Assembly: GCA_933228895.1 (NCBI GenBank)
Contig: OW121848.1
Span: 99,219,470-99,283,469 of the forward strand
Length of the DNA: 64,000 nucleotides
Direction of reading: 5' to 3'
From: Platycnemis pennipes
Taxonomy: Eukaryota; Arthropoda; Insecta; Odonata; Platycnemididae
Positions within the stretch are counted from its first letter, which is position 1, and every line of letters begins with the position of its first letter. Made by a program: the position numbers and the translations under genes. Below the pieces are notes generated by a model. The model saw only the letters and a program-made list of their open reading frames with translations, searched no databases and had not been told where the DNA came from. Below are positions 1 to 13,107 of this stretch, piece by piece.

Positions 1-1030
1 GCATTGAATGTGCCTGGTGCATTCATTGTTCCGTCACCACTATTTTATCTCATTCATGACGTAACTTGATATGACTTTTGAAATGAATGCCAATTTCCAC
101 GAAGAACTTCCTGAAAACGTGGAAATGTTTGTTTATGGTCCAAAAATAGCAGGGAGATTATTAAAAACTTCAATATTGATACTTAAGCTAACAATGGAGA
201 CCATAATGAGCTCTGCGCAGGAGTGAATTTATGGTTAGCATATTTCACAATGCACGGATTTCTGCACTAATCACTCCATATGCCGCCTTGCACATTCCTT
301 TGCTTGTGATCCCCATCAGTGTCCATATAATCGACATTAGGCCCATTCGTTAGCTTCCTGTTGCCTTTAGATGTAACTCTTTCCATTATGTCTATATACT
401 CAAGATCAAATTTGATAGTATGCATATATTCCCCTACTATTAACTTTATGTACAATTTAGTGCATATCTAAGGCTTATTCAATTCCTGGTGAAAGAAATT
501 TACGATCCTACTGTTATTGGCGATGGTGAACGAAGGTATCCTATCAAAAGCGAAAGGTCGCCTTTTTCCGATGGTCTGAACGGTCTCTTCAATCGAATAA
601 AACGCTTGGAAAGGATTTGACCCGTCCGTTTTTTAGTTTCGGCTGGTAAAAACAATAGGAAGGAGAGAGACGGTGATAATATTTGGTTTATAGCTGCTCC
701 AACTTCGGAGATTATTCCGCTCTGTCTAACCCAGCTTAGTATGAAGCTTAATCTAAAGACAAACACCATGACCGAATCTGTATTCGAGACAGTGATCGTT
801 TACCAACCCGACTACCGCAGCCAGGAGAAACGTACTCTTATTAGAATTAGTTCCGCTCTCTACAGATAATATCACCAAAGAGAGGTAATTCTTTATCCAT
901 TACCATTAACCAGGTACCTTAACTTTGCCAACTAACATCTAGGACTCTATGATCATTCCCGCGGGAATAAAAAAGTTCGCCACGCGTTCTTTCACGTTAT
1001 TGACCGCTTATGGTCACCGTATCCGTAGGC
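1..1030. other. AT-rich non-coding stretch
   Basis: No gene is visible. The few open frames are under 90 codons and have no recognisable domain. No repeat shared with the rest of the window was noticed. Confidence 0.6.
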
Positions 1031-1350
1031 GCAGTTCGTTCTGCAACGTGAGGTGGGGAGAAGGTGGAAGGGAATTGACGATTCAGCAGGGGAAGAGGGG
1101 AACGGGTTAGGTTAGAAGGGACGAGAGAAGGGGAAGGGGAGGAAATTAAATGCGTGCCCTCTTTTCTCGTAATACGAATGTTCTCTGAAAGATGGCTATC
1201 TTGGCTCTCATTTTCGCCGCTAAATTCTCGGCACTCCCGGAAAATGGAATTCCTCCAAAAAATTCCACGTATGCTCGTACCTCAGAAACCTTCCTCACCC
1301 CTTTCAACATTGCCTCCCACCCTCCCCCAGCCGCTCTTATCACCACTGAT
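1031..1350. other. Small purine-to-pyrimidine island
   Basis: Positions about 1045-1145 are G/A-rich on the plus strand with several G runs. Positions about 1290-1345 switch to C/T-rich. Short open frames overlap on both strands (1146-1346 minus, 1154-1396 plus), which is expected from biased composition rather than coding. Confidence 0.55.
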
Positions 1351-2030
1351 TATCATCACGCTATTCCGAACGTTTGTGTTTGTACAAATAATATAAATGG
1401 CATCACCCGCAGTAAAAGGGACGTATGCCCGAAATTTTTATAATCTCGAGACAATGAGATAGTTCCACGATGACTTGGAAGAATTATCTCCCCGGGACCA
1501 TCGAAGACTCAGACAGACATCCGCTAATTTCATCGTCGGAGAAAACCGAAATGACATCGAAATAATTACCATTATCATTTTACTGCTACGCCAAAAAAAT
1601 CTAATACATTTAAATGAAATCATTAGCAGAAGGCCTTTGTTTACACGTTAACAAGAGATAAGGGCCTCGAAAGCGGTTAAGGTGGCAGAAAATATTCCCG
1701 AAAGGGGTGTTAATAAAAAGGCACAAGTCCGAAATAAACGAATAAAAATCCTAGCAGAAAGCTGGAATAAACCTTATTTTACACGCCGCTGCAAATTATT
1801 TGCTGATATATTAGTATGGAACAACTTTAAAATGATTTAAGACGGAAGACACATTTTCGAACTTTTACAAAATAAAAAACGCCGAAAGACCATTGAGTCG
1901 AGGTATGTCTGACAAAGGAACATATTTTATTCAAATCAATACCATGGTTAGTTCGTCATGTGAAACGAATTTCCGAAATGGATTTGATAGAATCACCATT
2001 ATCAAGGCCGCTATGCATGAGAACAAAGAA
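1351..2030. other. AT-rich non-coding stretch
   Basis: No coding, RNA or repeat feature was recognised between the two flanking islands. Confidence 0.6.
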
Positions 2031-3200
2031 GAAGTAAGGAAGGCGCGCTTATCCACCATCGGGACCCGCCCAAGATATCACTCGCGCTCCTATTTCGGCA
2101 GATGTCATCGCAAAACGATCCAAGAGGGAACGCATGAAGGAAGGAAAGGGGGCAGGTGAAGCACAGGGGGAGGAAGTCACACGAAACACGAGGAGGAAGG
2201 AAACGAGCGACGATAATGCGGAGGGAATCGTTCATCAAAATTAAGGCACGTCGGAACATCGATTTCGTTGAATATTTGCTTAGAATGGGACAAGAGAGAG
2301 AGAAAGGGTGGGGAAATGAATGGAGGGGGGGTAGTGAGGAGAAAATGATGGAGAAATGGGGGGACAGACTTCGAGGGGGGGGGAAGCGGACAAGCGGAGA
2401 TTGTAGCTAGAATGCGAGGGAATGTGGGGAGGAGAGGGTGGACCCCACCATGGGGGGAGGGGAATGGGTGGAATGATGAGGTTCGGAGGGAAGAGTGTGC
2501 GAGGGGGTGAGGGGGACACGGAGGGGGAATCGGTGAGGAGGAGAATGGAAAGAGAGAGAGGTGCAGGAGGGTGAGACGCAGTGCGATCGCATGATAAGGG
2601 CGTGGGAAGGATTATTAGGCCGAGTGGTGAATATTAATACGGTGATATGAGCTGACTTGGTGGGAGTGAGCGGCAAGCGGATGGGGTTGTGGGGAGGAGC
2701 CAGCAAGTGTGTGTGCTTGAATGTGGGAATGAGATGGGAGGGTTGGGACCACAGGAGGAGGAAGGAGAAGGAGAGATGATGGAAGGAAGCTCCAAATAAG
2801 GGAGAAAGAGAGAGGTGCGGGGAGGTGCAGGAAAGGATTCAAGGAAAGCGGGGGGAGGGACGCCGACGGACGCAATTGCGTCTGAGGAAAAGTGGAGCGA
2901 AGATGGAGGCGGAGAGGGTTGACTGGCTGGCGGGGTGGGGGAGCTTTTCGGGCGTTAGGCAAAAGTGCACATGCCCGTGCGCCACAATAAGCGTGCGGGC
3001 AGAATAAACAGCAGGAAAGAGAGAGAGAAAGAGAGGAAGCGGAGTGTGGCGAGAGGGGATACGCGAAAGAAAGTGGAAGAGAGGAGGAGGATCTTGGGAC
3101 AGTGGAGGGATAGGGTCGAGCGGGGAGACATTCGTGGCCAAACATGGGCCTGAAGGAAGCAGGTGGAGTGGAAATACAGGGCAGTGCAGTGTTAGGGGGG
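2031..3200. other. Large G/A-rich strand-asymmetric island
   Basis: This is one of the two longest islands (the other is at 62.2-63.6 kb). The plus strand is almost continuously purine for about 1.1 kb, with many runs of four or more G, for example around 2310-2400 and 2440-2520. Several minus-strand frames stay open (2615-3145, 176 codons; 2839-3321, 160 codons), but they overlap each other in different frames and read as proline/serine/leucine low-complexity protein, so I do not call them genes. G-quadruplex or triplex potential is plausible from the G runs. Function unknown. Confidence 0.7.
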
Positions 3201-3701
3201 AATGAAGGACGAATATGTCAGCTATAAACAACGGGATATGGACAATAGACGGATTGGAAGTGAATGACTGAAAATGTGAGTGCCAATAATTTGCCAAAAT
3301 GAAATCAACCATTCCATCCAAGCGTACCTAATGCATAAATGGAATAGCCCCCTGAATGTAATTAGCGTGTAGCGCTCTAACAGAGTTTTCCGGACTTGAT
3401 TTACAATCATTCTTTGGAGCGGTTAATCTTCAACACACATTATTGATAACTAATTATTTTTCTTAAGTCTCCAAAAAAGGAAAGTCTTTTATTACAACTG
3501 TAAAAAGTGTTACCGACGGTGAGACTGCAAATCACCATTTATAATAAGTAATACTATGAGAATGAAATCCTAAGCATTGAGTTCAAAGTAAATACATGAG
3601 AGTTATTATATGTTGGTGAAGAGTTAATACCAGAGAATGATGGTTTACAATATTTGGAAATAGTATGAAAAGTGAATTCTGCCGGACAGGAAGTAAAGGG
3701 A
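3201..3701. other. AT-rich non-coding stretch
   Basis: No feature was recognised up to the TTTA microsatellite that follows. Confidence 0.55.
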
Positions 3702-3724
3702 TTTTATTTATTTATTTATTTATT
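3702..3724. repeat. (TTTA)n microsatellite
   Basis: About five and a half TTTA units. It lies at the boundary of the possible LINE 3' end and may be its tail. Confidence 0.85.
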
Positions 3725-4101
3725 GTGTTTAACGTTCACCCAACATATACATAATTATAGGGTGAACAATCCAAAGATATAAATACAAAAATAAAGAATA
3801 ATCTGGTCGCAGCCACAAAAATAATAATCACAAAATAATAATTACTGAAAATACCAAATAAACTGGTCAAAGCCGTAGTAAAAATAAATTCCTTAGTCAC
3901 TCCACAAACAAATTTTTTACTTCTTTTAAAAAAGGGATGAGGCATATCGGAATATTGCAACGGAGAAAGAGTGGTATGAAGGGTGAGTGTGGGACGACGT
4001 GGAACGACCTGAAATGACTGAAATAGTGCGTAATTAAGCGCGCGAAAATTAGTTCGCAAAACCCCATTCAGGACGGCCGATAAAAACGTCGTATCTGACA
4101 A
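3702..4101 (-). mobile_element. Possible 3' end of a minus-strand non-LTR retrotransposon
   Basis: On the minus strand, a 121-codon frame (4101-3736) is followed by a short inverted repeat (GTTCACCC at 3734-3741 and GGGTGAAC at 3760-3767, 18-nt loop). Then comes a run of TAAA units (3702-3724, read as TTTA on the plus strand). A 3' hairpin followed by a short A-rich tandem tail is a common ending for LINE-type elements. The frame itself has no domain I can name and is low in catalytic-looking motifs, so the LINE reading rests on the tail. It could instead be a chance microsatellite next to a random frame. Confidence 0.4.
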
Positions 4102-4110
4102 TCAGCGTTT

Positions 4111-4560
4111 GTGGTTTAAGTGATGAATATTAAGTCAAACGTAACACATTGATAACTACAGTGTCAGCGAATGTATAATAACTGATATACGGGAACTCTC
4201 CACCACAGCATAATTTCGACAGAAAAACCCAAGAAAATATTTGCGATTGAAAACAATCTCATTTGTGGATTTCGTACATTGTTCTGCCTTGTTCTATGCG
4301 AGGCAAATCCCACGCCACTCACACAACTCCCTTATTTTTTTACGCCAACGCGGCGTATCAGTGATTGGAATAATTTCGCATCTTAATCTCCCCTTTTATT
4401 TGGATTGCGGAACAGGGAAATTATAAGACCGTGCCCGGAGCGGCATTGGAACGGCCTTTGTGTCGGCCAGCAGGACCCGGTGTATATGCCTTTTCTGTCG
4501 TATTAGGCCTATCGAGATAAAAACCGTGAGACGAGTGAATAAAAATAGCGACCAGGAAAG
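4111..4560. other. AT-rich non-coding stretch
   Basis: Only short frames of about 60-70 codons without domains. No repeat was recognised. Confidence 0.55.
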
Positions 4561-5040
4561 TATCCGCGGAGTTCTATGGAATACATTAACGGCTGCTCTC
4601 GGCACTCCCTCACACCACCCAACGTGAAATCACTAAACTCCTTCTACCCCTCACTGAGAGCACAGAGAAGCCCCTTCCCACTGTGCCGCCGCCTCACCTC
4701 ATCCTCTTCCTCTAGTGGAACAAAGGATACAAGTCGCCGATGGGGCGGGAGGGAAGGGGTACGAGCCGCAAAGTTCTTTTGAGAGCCCGAGAGAGAGAAA
4801 GAGAAAGAAAGAGGTTTAGAGGAAGTCCAGAAGTAGAACGGCAGAGAGATAAGATGGCAGAATAAGATGGGATAATAATGACTCGCCGAGGAAAAATGAA
4901 TAATAAATTCCGACAGGAATAAGGAAACGATAGCCATTGTAAAATTCTTAAGAGGTTGTGCGGGAGGGGGCGGGGCGTGGAGGGTGGCGGGGGAGAGATA
5001 AGGAATTGAAGAAACGCTCCGCGGGGGAGAAAAATATTCG
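4561..5040. other. Pyrimidine-to-purine island
   Basis: Positions about 4600-4715 are C/T-rich on the plus strand. From about 4735 the strand is G/A-rich, with a GAGAGAGAAAGAGAAAG-like run near 4788-4812 and a G-rich block near 4965-5000. Minus-strand frames of 147 and 111 codons overlap here in different frames and look compositional. Confidence 0.6.
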
Positions 5041-6090
5041 ATTGCATAATTAGCGTGCTTCAAGGTGAAATGGAATTCATAGACCAAAGGCAGAAGGAAT
5101 TCAAATTAAAATGGACTCGTATGAGGACTGCAGAGAGGTAATAAAAAACTTGAGAAAACGGCTCCAAGTCAAATCGTCAGTCACCAATTAATTTATGGCG
5201 GATGTGCTAATTATGAGTGACTCGACGTCACTGTCACTCAAGTCATAACTGAAATATTTAGGTCAATGCATAAAAATTAATCTAGAATAATATAATAATT
5301 GTTACATGAGGTTCAATAATTGCAAACTCCAACGGATAGATTGTTTACCAGGAAAAAATCGATATGTGAATACGCAATGGCTGACATATACTGATGACGT
5401 TGTCTGTCCACTTTTACTCAATCTATATTGTAACGTCACTAGGTTATCCCTGATGATGAGGATAACGTTCATGAGGTTAAAAGAAAAAATACTCTGCCCC
5501 AAAATTTCAGGATTGACCTTTTATTTCAGGCTCACAGTATTATACAATTGTACAAAACAAGCAAAAGGAAACTCGATTTAAATTATGCCAAAGCGTCATT
5601 AACGCTTACACAAACTCGTTTTAACTTTAAAAAGGCCATCACCATCTTCATCACGCCTCGCAAACCACCAGAAAGGGTGGGGATCAGGCTCGACAGCTTG
5701 ACTTAATTGGTTTTGCTACAAGAAAGAATTTAATCATAGATGACATTTTCATTGCCGCATTTGCTCAGAGTCAATTTTAAAAACAGCCCCCAGTGCAGTG
5801 AAAATCAGAGGGGAGAGACCATCTGGGAAGCAATTCGGGCAATACTACTAACAGCCGAGAAGCCAAGAAACATAAAGAGTTGCGCTCGTGTGATCATAAT
5901 GGAAATGGAGAAACAAGTGGAAGGAAAAAGATAAAAGCGGATGAAGAAGGAAGAGAGAGAGTTGCCAGTGAGTCAAAAGCAAAAAAAAACACGACTCTAA
6001 AACAACGAGGTATTCAAAATAATCAAGAGAGTGCCTTACGAGATTCTTAACATTAATTCCGAGCCGAGTTTGATAAGGGTACTCGGGACA
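5041..6090. other. AT-rich non-coding stretch
   Basis: No gene was recognised. Frames of 60-90 codons occur on both strands without domains. Confidence 0.55.
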
Positions 6091-6600
6091 AATATTAGCG
6101 GATCGGGACGCATAAGGAGGAGACTAATGAAAAGAACAAATCCCCGTGAGACAGAGAGGGAGGAGAGGCAAGGGTGCGACGGGGGTTGGTAGAGGAAGGC
6201 GGGAGGGACCGCTTGCGAAGGGGTGGAGGGGGTAGTTCGCCGTGGGCGGGGTTTAGTGGTGGCAGGAATGAGTGAAAGAGCGCTGGAAAGGAGGTAAGGA
6301 TGAAGCCGCGAAGTCACATGAAAGGGAGATAGCGGAATGATACGTGGCGGGGGTGGGGGGAGAGAGGGGGTTGGGGAAATGGGACACTTCGGCCGTCTCA
6401 TTGTCAGTGGCGGTTATGCTCATGGGAAGTGTTTCTCTCATACCCCTCACTCCAATTCCCCTCTCCACCCCATTTCCCCCCGTCTTCCCCTCCCCATTAG
6501 CCCTCTCTCTTCCCCTCCGAAAAGGTTTCCTGCTTCCTCAAACTCACCCCCTAGGGCGCCACTCTCACCCGCAAACGCAGCGGAGCGTGAACGACACACA
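6091..6600. other. Purine-to-pyrimidine switch island
   Basis: The plus strand is G-rich from about 6100 to 6380 and C-rich from about 6440 to 6570, so the two arms are roughly complementary in composition. No base-by-base inverted repeat is evident. The overlapping frames on both strands (6036-6401 minus, 6337-6627 plus, 6344-6631 plus) are typical of biased sequence. Confidence 0.6.
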
Positions 6601-9210
6601 CACCCACACATACCTATGCAGACGTAAATAAGAACACATGCATCCACTTAAATTTATATTTCTCTTTACTGAGTTAAAATGTCAACCATACGACACAAAA
6701 CATGAAATTCCTCCTAAAATACGAACGAAAAAGTTTGCATGTTCAAGTTTGTCAGTTTGCTTCGAAACGATCTCTCTGGTCTCTTTGAGAACTTCTCACT
6801 CTCATTTCTATATTTTTATGCACGATTGTTACAAATTAGATCAGAGAATGGTGGAAATACGAATGACAGCAATATTAATACTTTTCGATCAAATGATACA
6901 AAAAGATAAGAATTCCTAGAATTCCTAGATGAAAAGGACTAATGCTCTTCGTAAGAATATAAAAGGGCAGAGATACCTTCATTCGATGATGGATATTAGC
7001 AGGTCTAGCACTGTGACTGTAGGTCATGTTAACAAAATAAACATGGCGATTGCCATTTTCATTTTTGTGAATCAATGCACTATACAGCATTGTAATATTT
7101 ATACACAAACACGAAAACACGGCAAAAGGTTCTATAAATGCACGACCACTGATGACCATTTACCTGAAATTAAATATGTAATGGTAAATTCCGAGACGCG
7201 AGTATCTGGTCAGTGACGAGCGACTATTAGACCCCGCGTCACCTCGAATACACAGCAATTAGAAATATCACCATTGAGTTATTAATGAAAGTAAATAAAA
7301 TCATTATTCAAAAGACCTCTGTTTACAATTAACGAGCAAAATACAGATAGCATTCAGAGAGATAACTATCACACTTGTTAGAGCGTAAAAAGAATGGTAA
7401 CAATTGGCCAAAATTGTGTGTTATGGTAAGTGGGCAATTGTAATGGGTGGGTTATTGTACGCATCTCATTTATTTCATTTTGTTGCCGTTCTCCTCTAGA
7501 GCATAGATGGGAAAAATTCGACTTAAAAGTGAAATACCCAAAATCGGAACTATAACGAATGAAAACAAGACACCGGGGGTCCCATTTGTTTTGTTTTTGC
7601 GGTCAAGTGTGCGATTCACTGCGATACATGCTATTGTATTCACACCATTCATTTCCGGATAAACCCAAGAGCCATTTTCTGCGAGGATAGAAAAATCAAA
7701 TTTTAAAAATAATTCTTTAAAGTTATTTTATAGTAATAGTAAAAAAATTGCGAAGTATGATACGTTCAACTCTGAACTCCCGGGCTCATGCATATGAATG
7801 CTCTTAGGCTTACCGTGAAAATTATACCCTACCAAAATTCACCGTATTAACTCACAGGATAGCCAAAGACTCGCAAATTCGTCGTCATGAAATTGCAGAA
7901 AAGCTTATCATTAGTCTTCTAGGATAATTCTCTTAGATGTGCTATCGAGCCTGAGGAGAAACTGGGCAGTAAAAAGAAGTAGCTCCGGAATGATTTACGA
8001 CAACTAAGATCGATTTCACGATAGCTGGTAGTAAAAGTATACTACTCAAGTAATTGCTTCATGTGTGTCCTAATGGCTTTCTAAGTGGCTGTTATAACAT
8101 GAGCTCCATTTGAATCACACAAACATCTCGCCAGAACTAGCGTGACGGAGGTGTACAGCAATAGCCATTAGCTTTCTTCGCAATGGTTCTCATGCAAAAG
8201 ATCAACGGAGGCAATGAAAATTTTATGTTCTATAGTAAAGAGAAACTTGAACGATTTCAGAAAATTACGGAAAAAATGAGTTATATCAAAAACAACCTAC
8301 AAAAGGTATAGGAGCCTTAATAACTGCAGCAGTGGCCCGGATGGCTATTGTTCATGGGTTATGGTTTGCGTCCATCTGAAAGATGGCTCTTTCAACCTGA
8401 GTCAGGCCCCACGGTGTCCTAACAAATACAAGTATCGTCATCGGTCATCGATCACTTAAATTGCAACAAAAAGTCCATAATGAGATTTTGAGCGTAAAAT
8501 ACTACATGACATTTTCTTGAGTGAATTTCAAATGCAAATATTTAATGACAATGCATATTACAGTTCAATTTAAAATTATGCGCACGTCAATCAAAGAGAA
8601 GTATAGATTTTTTTTCAAATCAGTTCAGCGATGACTCTTCGGTTCTCAAGTCCGGGAGAAAATTCTCAAGATTGGAAATGGAATACTAAATGGTTCCACT
8701 GGCACCATCACTCAAGAACACCACACACAGAACCCAGTATAGTCGATCACTAAACCATCACATCTGATAATCGCTTTGGCGAATGCTGCAAGCGACCGGA
8801 AGTTCTCTGCCAGAGAAAAGTAGAATTTATTTAATTAAAAATGAAATTCAATTTGGAAAAATAAAACCATAATAACGAAAACCGTCACCAATACAAACAC
8901 CGAACACGGCGGAATATGCGGAAAACTATGCTTTAAATGCTCTGTCAGAGTAACGAGTCCAATTACCAGCGCCCATTATCACTTGCACATATTAGTGTTT
9001 TCAAACGCCATGCATCAAAATCAGCTGACACCTGCGATGATACTGCACTTCTTCCTAGAAAACAGTGACTCTGCCAACGTTTCCCCCGCCGCCGTATGAA
9101 GTGCGCGGAACAAAAAAGCAACCTCCACACAGAACGGATTCCAACTCCGCGAATGCCACGACGAAACGGTAACGGTGCCTTATGAGATAAGATGCCGATT
9201 TGAATCGGGA
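6601..9210. other. AT-rich non-coding stretch
   Basis: A long stretch without a supportable gene. A TATAAAAG at 6958-6965 precedes short frames but stands alone. A 9-bp unit (AATTCCTAG) is duplicated at 6911-6928. Nothing else was recognised. Confidence 0.55.
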
Positions 9211-9370
9211 CAATGGCGGGGAAATTACTTATGGAGGAGATATAAAAGATTCGGGAGGATGAGAGAGATCGAGGAATGGTCGTGGCTCAGGGGTTGCATT
9301 AATCATTCCACTTATTGTGGTTGGACGAGTGGGAGGAAGTCCGGAGGGAGGATAGGGTGACTTGAGGAAT
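9211..9370. other. Short G/A-rich patch
   Basis: A purine-rich patch on the plus strand, much shorter than the other islands, with no recognised gene. Confidence 0.4.
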
Positions 9371-10424
9371 GAAAGGGACGAGCCTCTCCATTCCTTCGCA
9401 AAGACACAAAGCCATGCATTCTGAATTAAATAGAGCACATCCGCAGGTGGTTTGAAAGGGCACGAAGGGAAATATTCCTGCTGGAGCGTAGTTTTTGGCA
9501 ATGAGAGAGAAGTGAATAATCCTCCCAGTACAAGTTTTTCCGGAATAGAAAGAGAACCACGTGGGTCAACCCTTCTCAAGACCATATTTCACTCCAGTTC
9601 GAGAAATATTTCACACGAAGACGATACAGTCAATAGGACAGGAAAGAGGGGTAGGCCTGTTCCCAAATATCGAATAAGAATGAGTGACTATGGTGACTCC
9701 AATCTATTATTGCTTCCCTTTTGAGGACCTAGACAATAAGCATCACGACAACACACAAAAAAAATGTGTAAAGCATGGTCATAAACTCCAGCAGCAGGCT
9801 GATTTTCTCGTCAGAATAATATTCCCTCACTCTGAGGATTTCGATGAATATCTGTTCGTTTAAACAATGTTAAAGTCACGAAATCAAATGGTTGACGATC
9901 AGAATCAACATCAGTTTGCCTTTCCGGTACACCTAAAGGATTATTTAATTTTGTTGGTGTCACACATACACACACACTTAACAAACTCATAATCTATCGA
10001 GAACTATTGGTGAACTAAAGTATATGATAATAACACTGACGCTGCCATATCTGGGAAAATTTGCCTTTTTTTTTAAATTGGCCGAGAGAAAAGTGCATAG
10101 CTCAATAACTTGAAACTATATGGCGAATGAGAAGTACATGAGCAGTGGTTGCATTGATACACAACCTTTTAACCTTTTATTTAAATCATATCCACGGACT
10201 CAAGCTTGGAACAAACTTTAATTTTAAATGCCCTCTTCACCGGAAATTTTTAACAAGCAGCGCTAGATTTACAAATAAAAAATCTGAGAAATGCTATCCA
10301 AGCTAGAAAATTTTTAATTCAGCTATGGTTTAACAAGAAACTATTCTATACGGATAAAGAATTAAAGAAGACTCTAGTAAACCTAGAAAAGTAAACCTAA
10401 AAAAAGGAAACCAGATATCATTTG
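9371..10424. other. AT-rich non-coding stretch with a CA microsatellite
   Basis: A short imperfect CA run lies at 9961-9978. Otherwise nothing was recognised before the LINE fragment. Confidence 0.55.
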
Positions 10425-11040
10425 AAGGTCAATAATAAGAAAATTAAGGTTATGCTAAACAGTAGAAGTAAAGAAGCTAAGACTAATGTTAAACTCGGGA
10501 AAAAAATAGAAGAGGTGAAAAAGTATTGCTACCTGGGAAGCGGGAGTAACCAGTGATGGTTGAAGCAAGAAGAAAATAGCCAGTATAATTGCCCAAACGA
10601 AGCATTTTACCGAAAGAAGATTAAATTTTCAGCTGAAAATATAAGCGTGAAAGTAAGGAAACTATTCATCAGAATATAAGGAAACTATACAACAGAACAT
10701 AATTTTGGAACAATCTTATTTTTGCAGGTAAAGCATGGACGATAAGAGTAGCTGAGCATTTACGAGAAGACGAAGCGTTTAAAATGTGGTGCTACATAAG
10801 AATGATGAAGATACAATGGATTGACCCAGTGACTAACAAAGAAGTGCTTAGAAGAGAGATAAAAGAGATGTCTTCTGAAAATCTCAATATCTAAGGAAGG
10901 ATCACATGAGATATACAGAACACGTAGTGAAGGATGTGAAAGAGAAGAAATACGCACATATGAAGAGATTAGATCATATGAAATTCCAATGGAGAGCTGC
11001 GTCAAGCCAGTCAAGGAGTCATGACTGATAACGAGTAATA
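10425..11040 (+). mobile_element. Non-LTR retrotransposon fragment (copy 1), C-terminal part
   Basis: Conceptual translation, moving between frames, gives the conserved C-terminal half of an arthropod LINE reverse transcriptase polyprotein. In order: a segment ending in KKYCYLGSG (around 10520-10545), a stretch corresponding to the region before the ETWT motif, FKMWCYIRMMK (about 10778-10810), then a segment around 10920-10965 matching the family's MEQV.KDVKEK.Y block in a shifted frame. Several stops and frameshifts make it dead. The 5' half (endonuclease and RT palm) is missing. The same family occurs at 13.1-13.6, 27.5-27.7 and 49.1-50.4 kb. The exact clade is not resolved. Confidence 0.8.
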
Positions 11041-12400
11041 ATTTGAAATATTTCAACGAAAGACTACGATAGCATTATAACGCACTCTTAAAAATATTCC
11101 TGGTGTAACAAGAGAAACCAATGTGGAGTATCAGTGACGAAGTGTTACGAAAATGTGCCAGAAATTCTCCTCATTTGTAGACCGTTTCCGAGGGGTGAAA
11201 AATGGTTAGATTTGTGAGACATGAGTCACAATTTTATCCCCCGTGGTCCCCGGGGTAAAGGACGGTCACCCTTGCCTTCCTATGCAAAATACATAGATAA
11301 GTAATCGTGCATCAAAAATCCATAAAAATAGCGGAAAAATAACTTAGGAAAAGAGAGAGGAGAATAAAACGTCCCACTAAGTTCACATTAGGAATGTGTT
11401 CATGGGATCAATCCGGTAGGAAGAAACAAGGATCAAAATTCAACGTTGTTTGTATCCTTACTTTTTCTATAGAGCCACCGTTTATGCGCAGAGATACATC
11501 TCAAAATCATGTCGATAATCCCCTTCAAATTGATCCCTTCCCAGAGAGGAGACCACAGAAGTACGCAGCCTTACTCGGGTGAAAAAAATCTTGGCGTTCG
11601 TTCGACGCGATCCTCTACCTCACCTCTCCTTAGGCTTGCTAAGGCCCGATGCGGAATATAATTTATTTCGACGATGAATAATTCATTTTGATAACGATAT
11701 AAATTCAAATTCACTTTTATCTCGGATTCCCGCGAGGTGTTTACTTTTCGCGAGGGTATAAATGAACTCTTTGATGTGTTCTCGCTTGAAGATACGGAAT
11801 TCTTTGCATCTAAACACCCTTTTATTTCAACAAACTAGATTGATGTCCATGCCAAAAGGGCTTGCGGCTGGACGTGAACGCGAAGGCAACTCCGATCCAC
11901 ATGCCTCAATAGCGGTGATGATCTATATTTTTAAAATATCCATACAAATTTCCTTGACACTGGAAGAGGAAGTATCACACTGAGGTAAGATATAGCCTGT
12001 ATACAAGAGAGATAGAAATTTAGAACACGAAATTCTGAGGATAGAATGCGAATAATGACAGAAAACGGATGGTTGACGAATTAAAATGAAACTTCATTTC
12101 CCGACATAAAATCGAAAAGTTGCTAAGATCATTTTTAATTTTGTGCATCGGCAATTAAAATGAGCTACTACGGTTATGGAGCATCTGATAAAATGATATA
12201 ACATTCTTACGAGCATCAAAAAGTGTGTTATACCTTTTCCAATCCTAATAAATGAGACTACTTTGGACGGAATAAAATTACTAAGATATTAAGTCAGAGA
12301 GATAACAGAAAAGAAAAACAATCTACTCCGGGTAGCGATTAAACGGAGACGAAAAAAAATTAGACCGTCCAGGCGTTGCTGTCCGGCGACTAATACAGGT
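11041..12400. other. AT-rich non-coding stretch
   Basis: No gene, RNA or repeat was recognised. Frames are below 75 codons. Confidence 0.55.
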
Positions 12401-12780
12401 GTCCAGGCAGAGGCCTAGAGAGGAATTGGAAAGAGAGGCGGAGTAGGCGCGGCGGGAAAGCGGGAGGGAGTGCACGAGCAGTCGGGAGAGTGTAATGAAG
12501 GTAGTGGGGGAGAAATAATGAGAGTAAGGGAGGTGAGAGGGAGAAATTGTGAGGAGTGGATGGAGAAAGGGGGTTTCGAGTAGCAGACCACGGTATACAA
12601 TGGGAGAAGGTACGAGGCAACAACGGGGAGGAACGTTTAACATGCCCGCTGACCCAGAGCGAAGAGCAAAGGCTTTAGCTGCTCGGTACGGGATCACTAA
12701 TGGAAGAACGGAGTGAAGTACAGAAAGGAAGTCGATAAAGGAGGTTTTTAAGATAGCTGGTGAGTGCTCTCCCATGGGAG
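12401..12780. other. G/A-rich island
   Basis: The plus strand is purine-rich, particularly 12420-12570. Three minus-strand frames (12323-12775, 12390-12623, 12415-12600) overlap in different phases and are serine/proline/leucine-rich, consistent with composition rather than a gene. Confidence 0.55.
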
Positions 12781-13107
12781 CCAGCTGAGAATGTCCACTG
12801 GGTACACGTTCGGTAATCTACATACTGATACGCCAAGAGATACTAGCGCTAAATTAAGCGAGGGAAAATATTTAAAAAATCGTAGATTGGCCTCCGTCCC
12901 TCTCGGTCTATTCATTCGGTATTTCCCTCGCCACTTGAACGATCATGTTAATGACCCTTAAAAGTGATGCAATGGCTACACTACTCAAGATGATATTTTT
13001 ATGATATGAGGAAAGTGAAGCTAGGTCGCTTGAATGATTCAGTTGGATAAACATTAACTCAATTGTGTATGAAAATAGCCGGTCACCAAGTCAGCAAAGA
13101 CGGAAGG
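12781..13107. other. Unremarkable non-coding stretch
   Basis: Nothing was recognised between the island and LINE copy 2. Confidence 0.5.

Noticed and set aside
2615..3321. Overlapping 176- and 160-codon minus-strand frames
   Set aside because: Two phases open over the same G/A-rich bases, both proline/serine/leucine-rich; the open length follows from composition.
6958..7216. TATAAAAG followed by a 57-codon frame starting at 7043 with a hydrophobic start (MAIAIFIFV)
   Set aside because: A TATA-like octamer is expected by chance in AT-rich DNA, and the peptide has no recognisable family or cysteine pattern.
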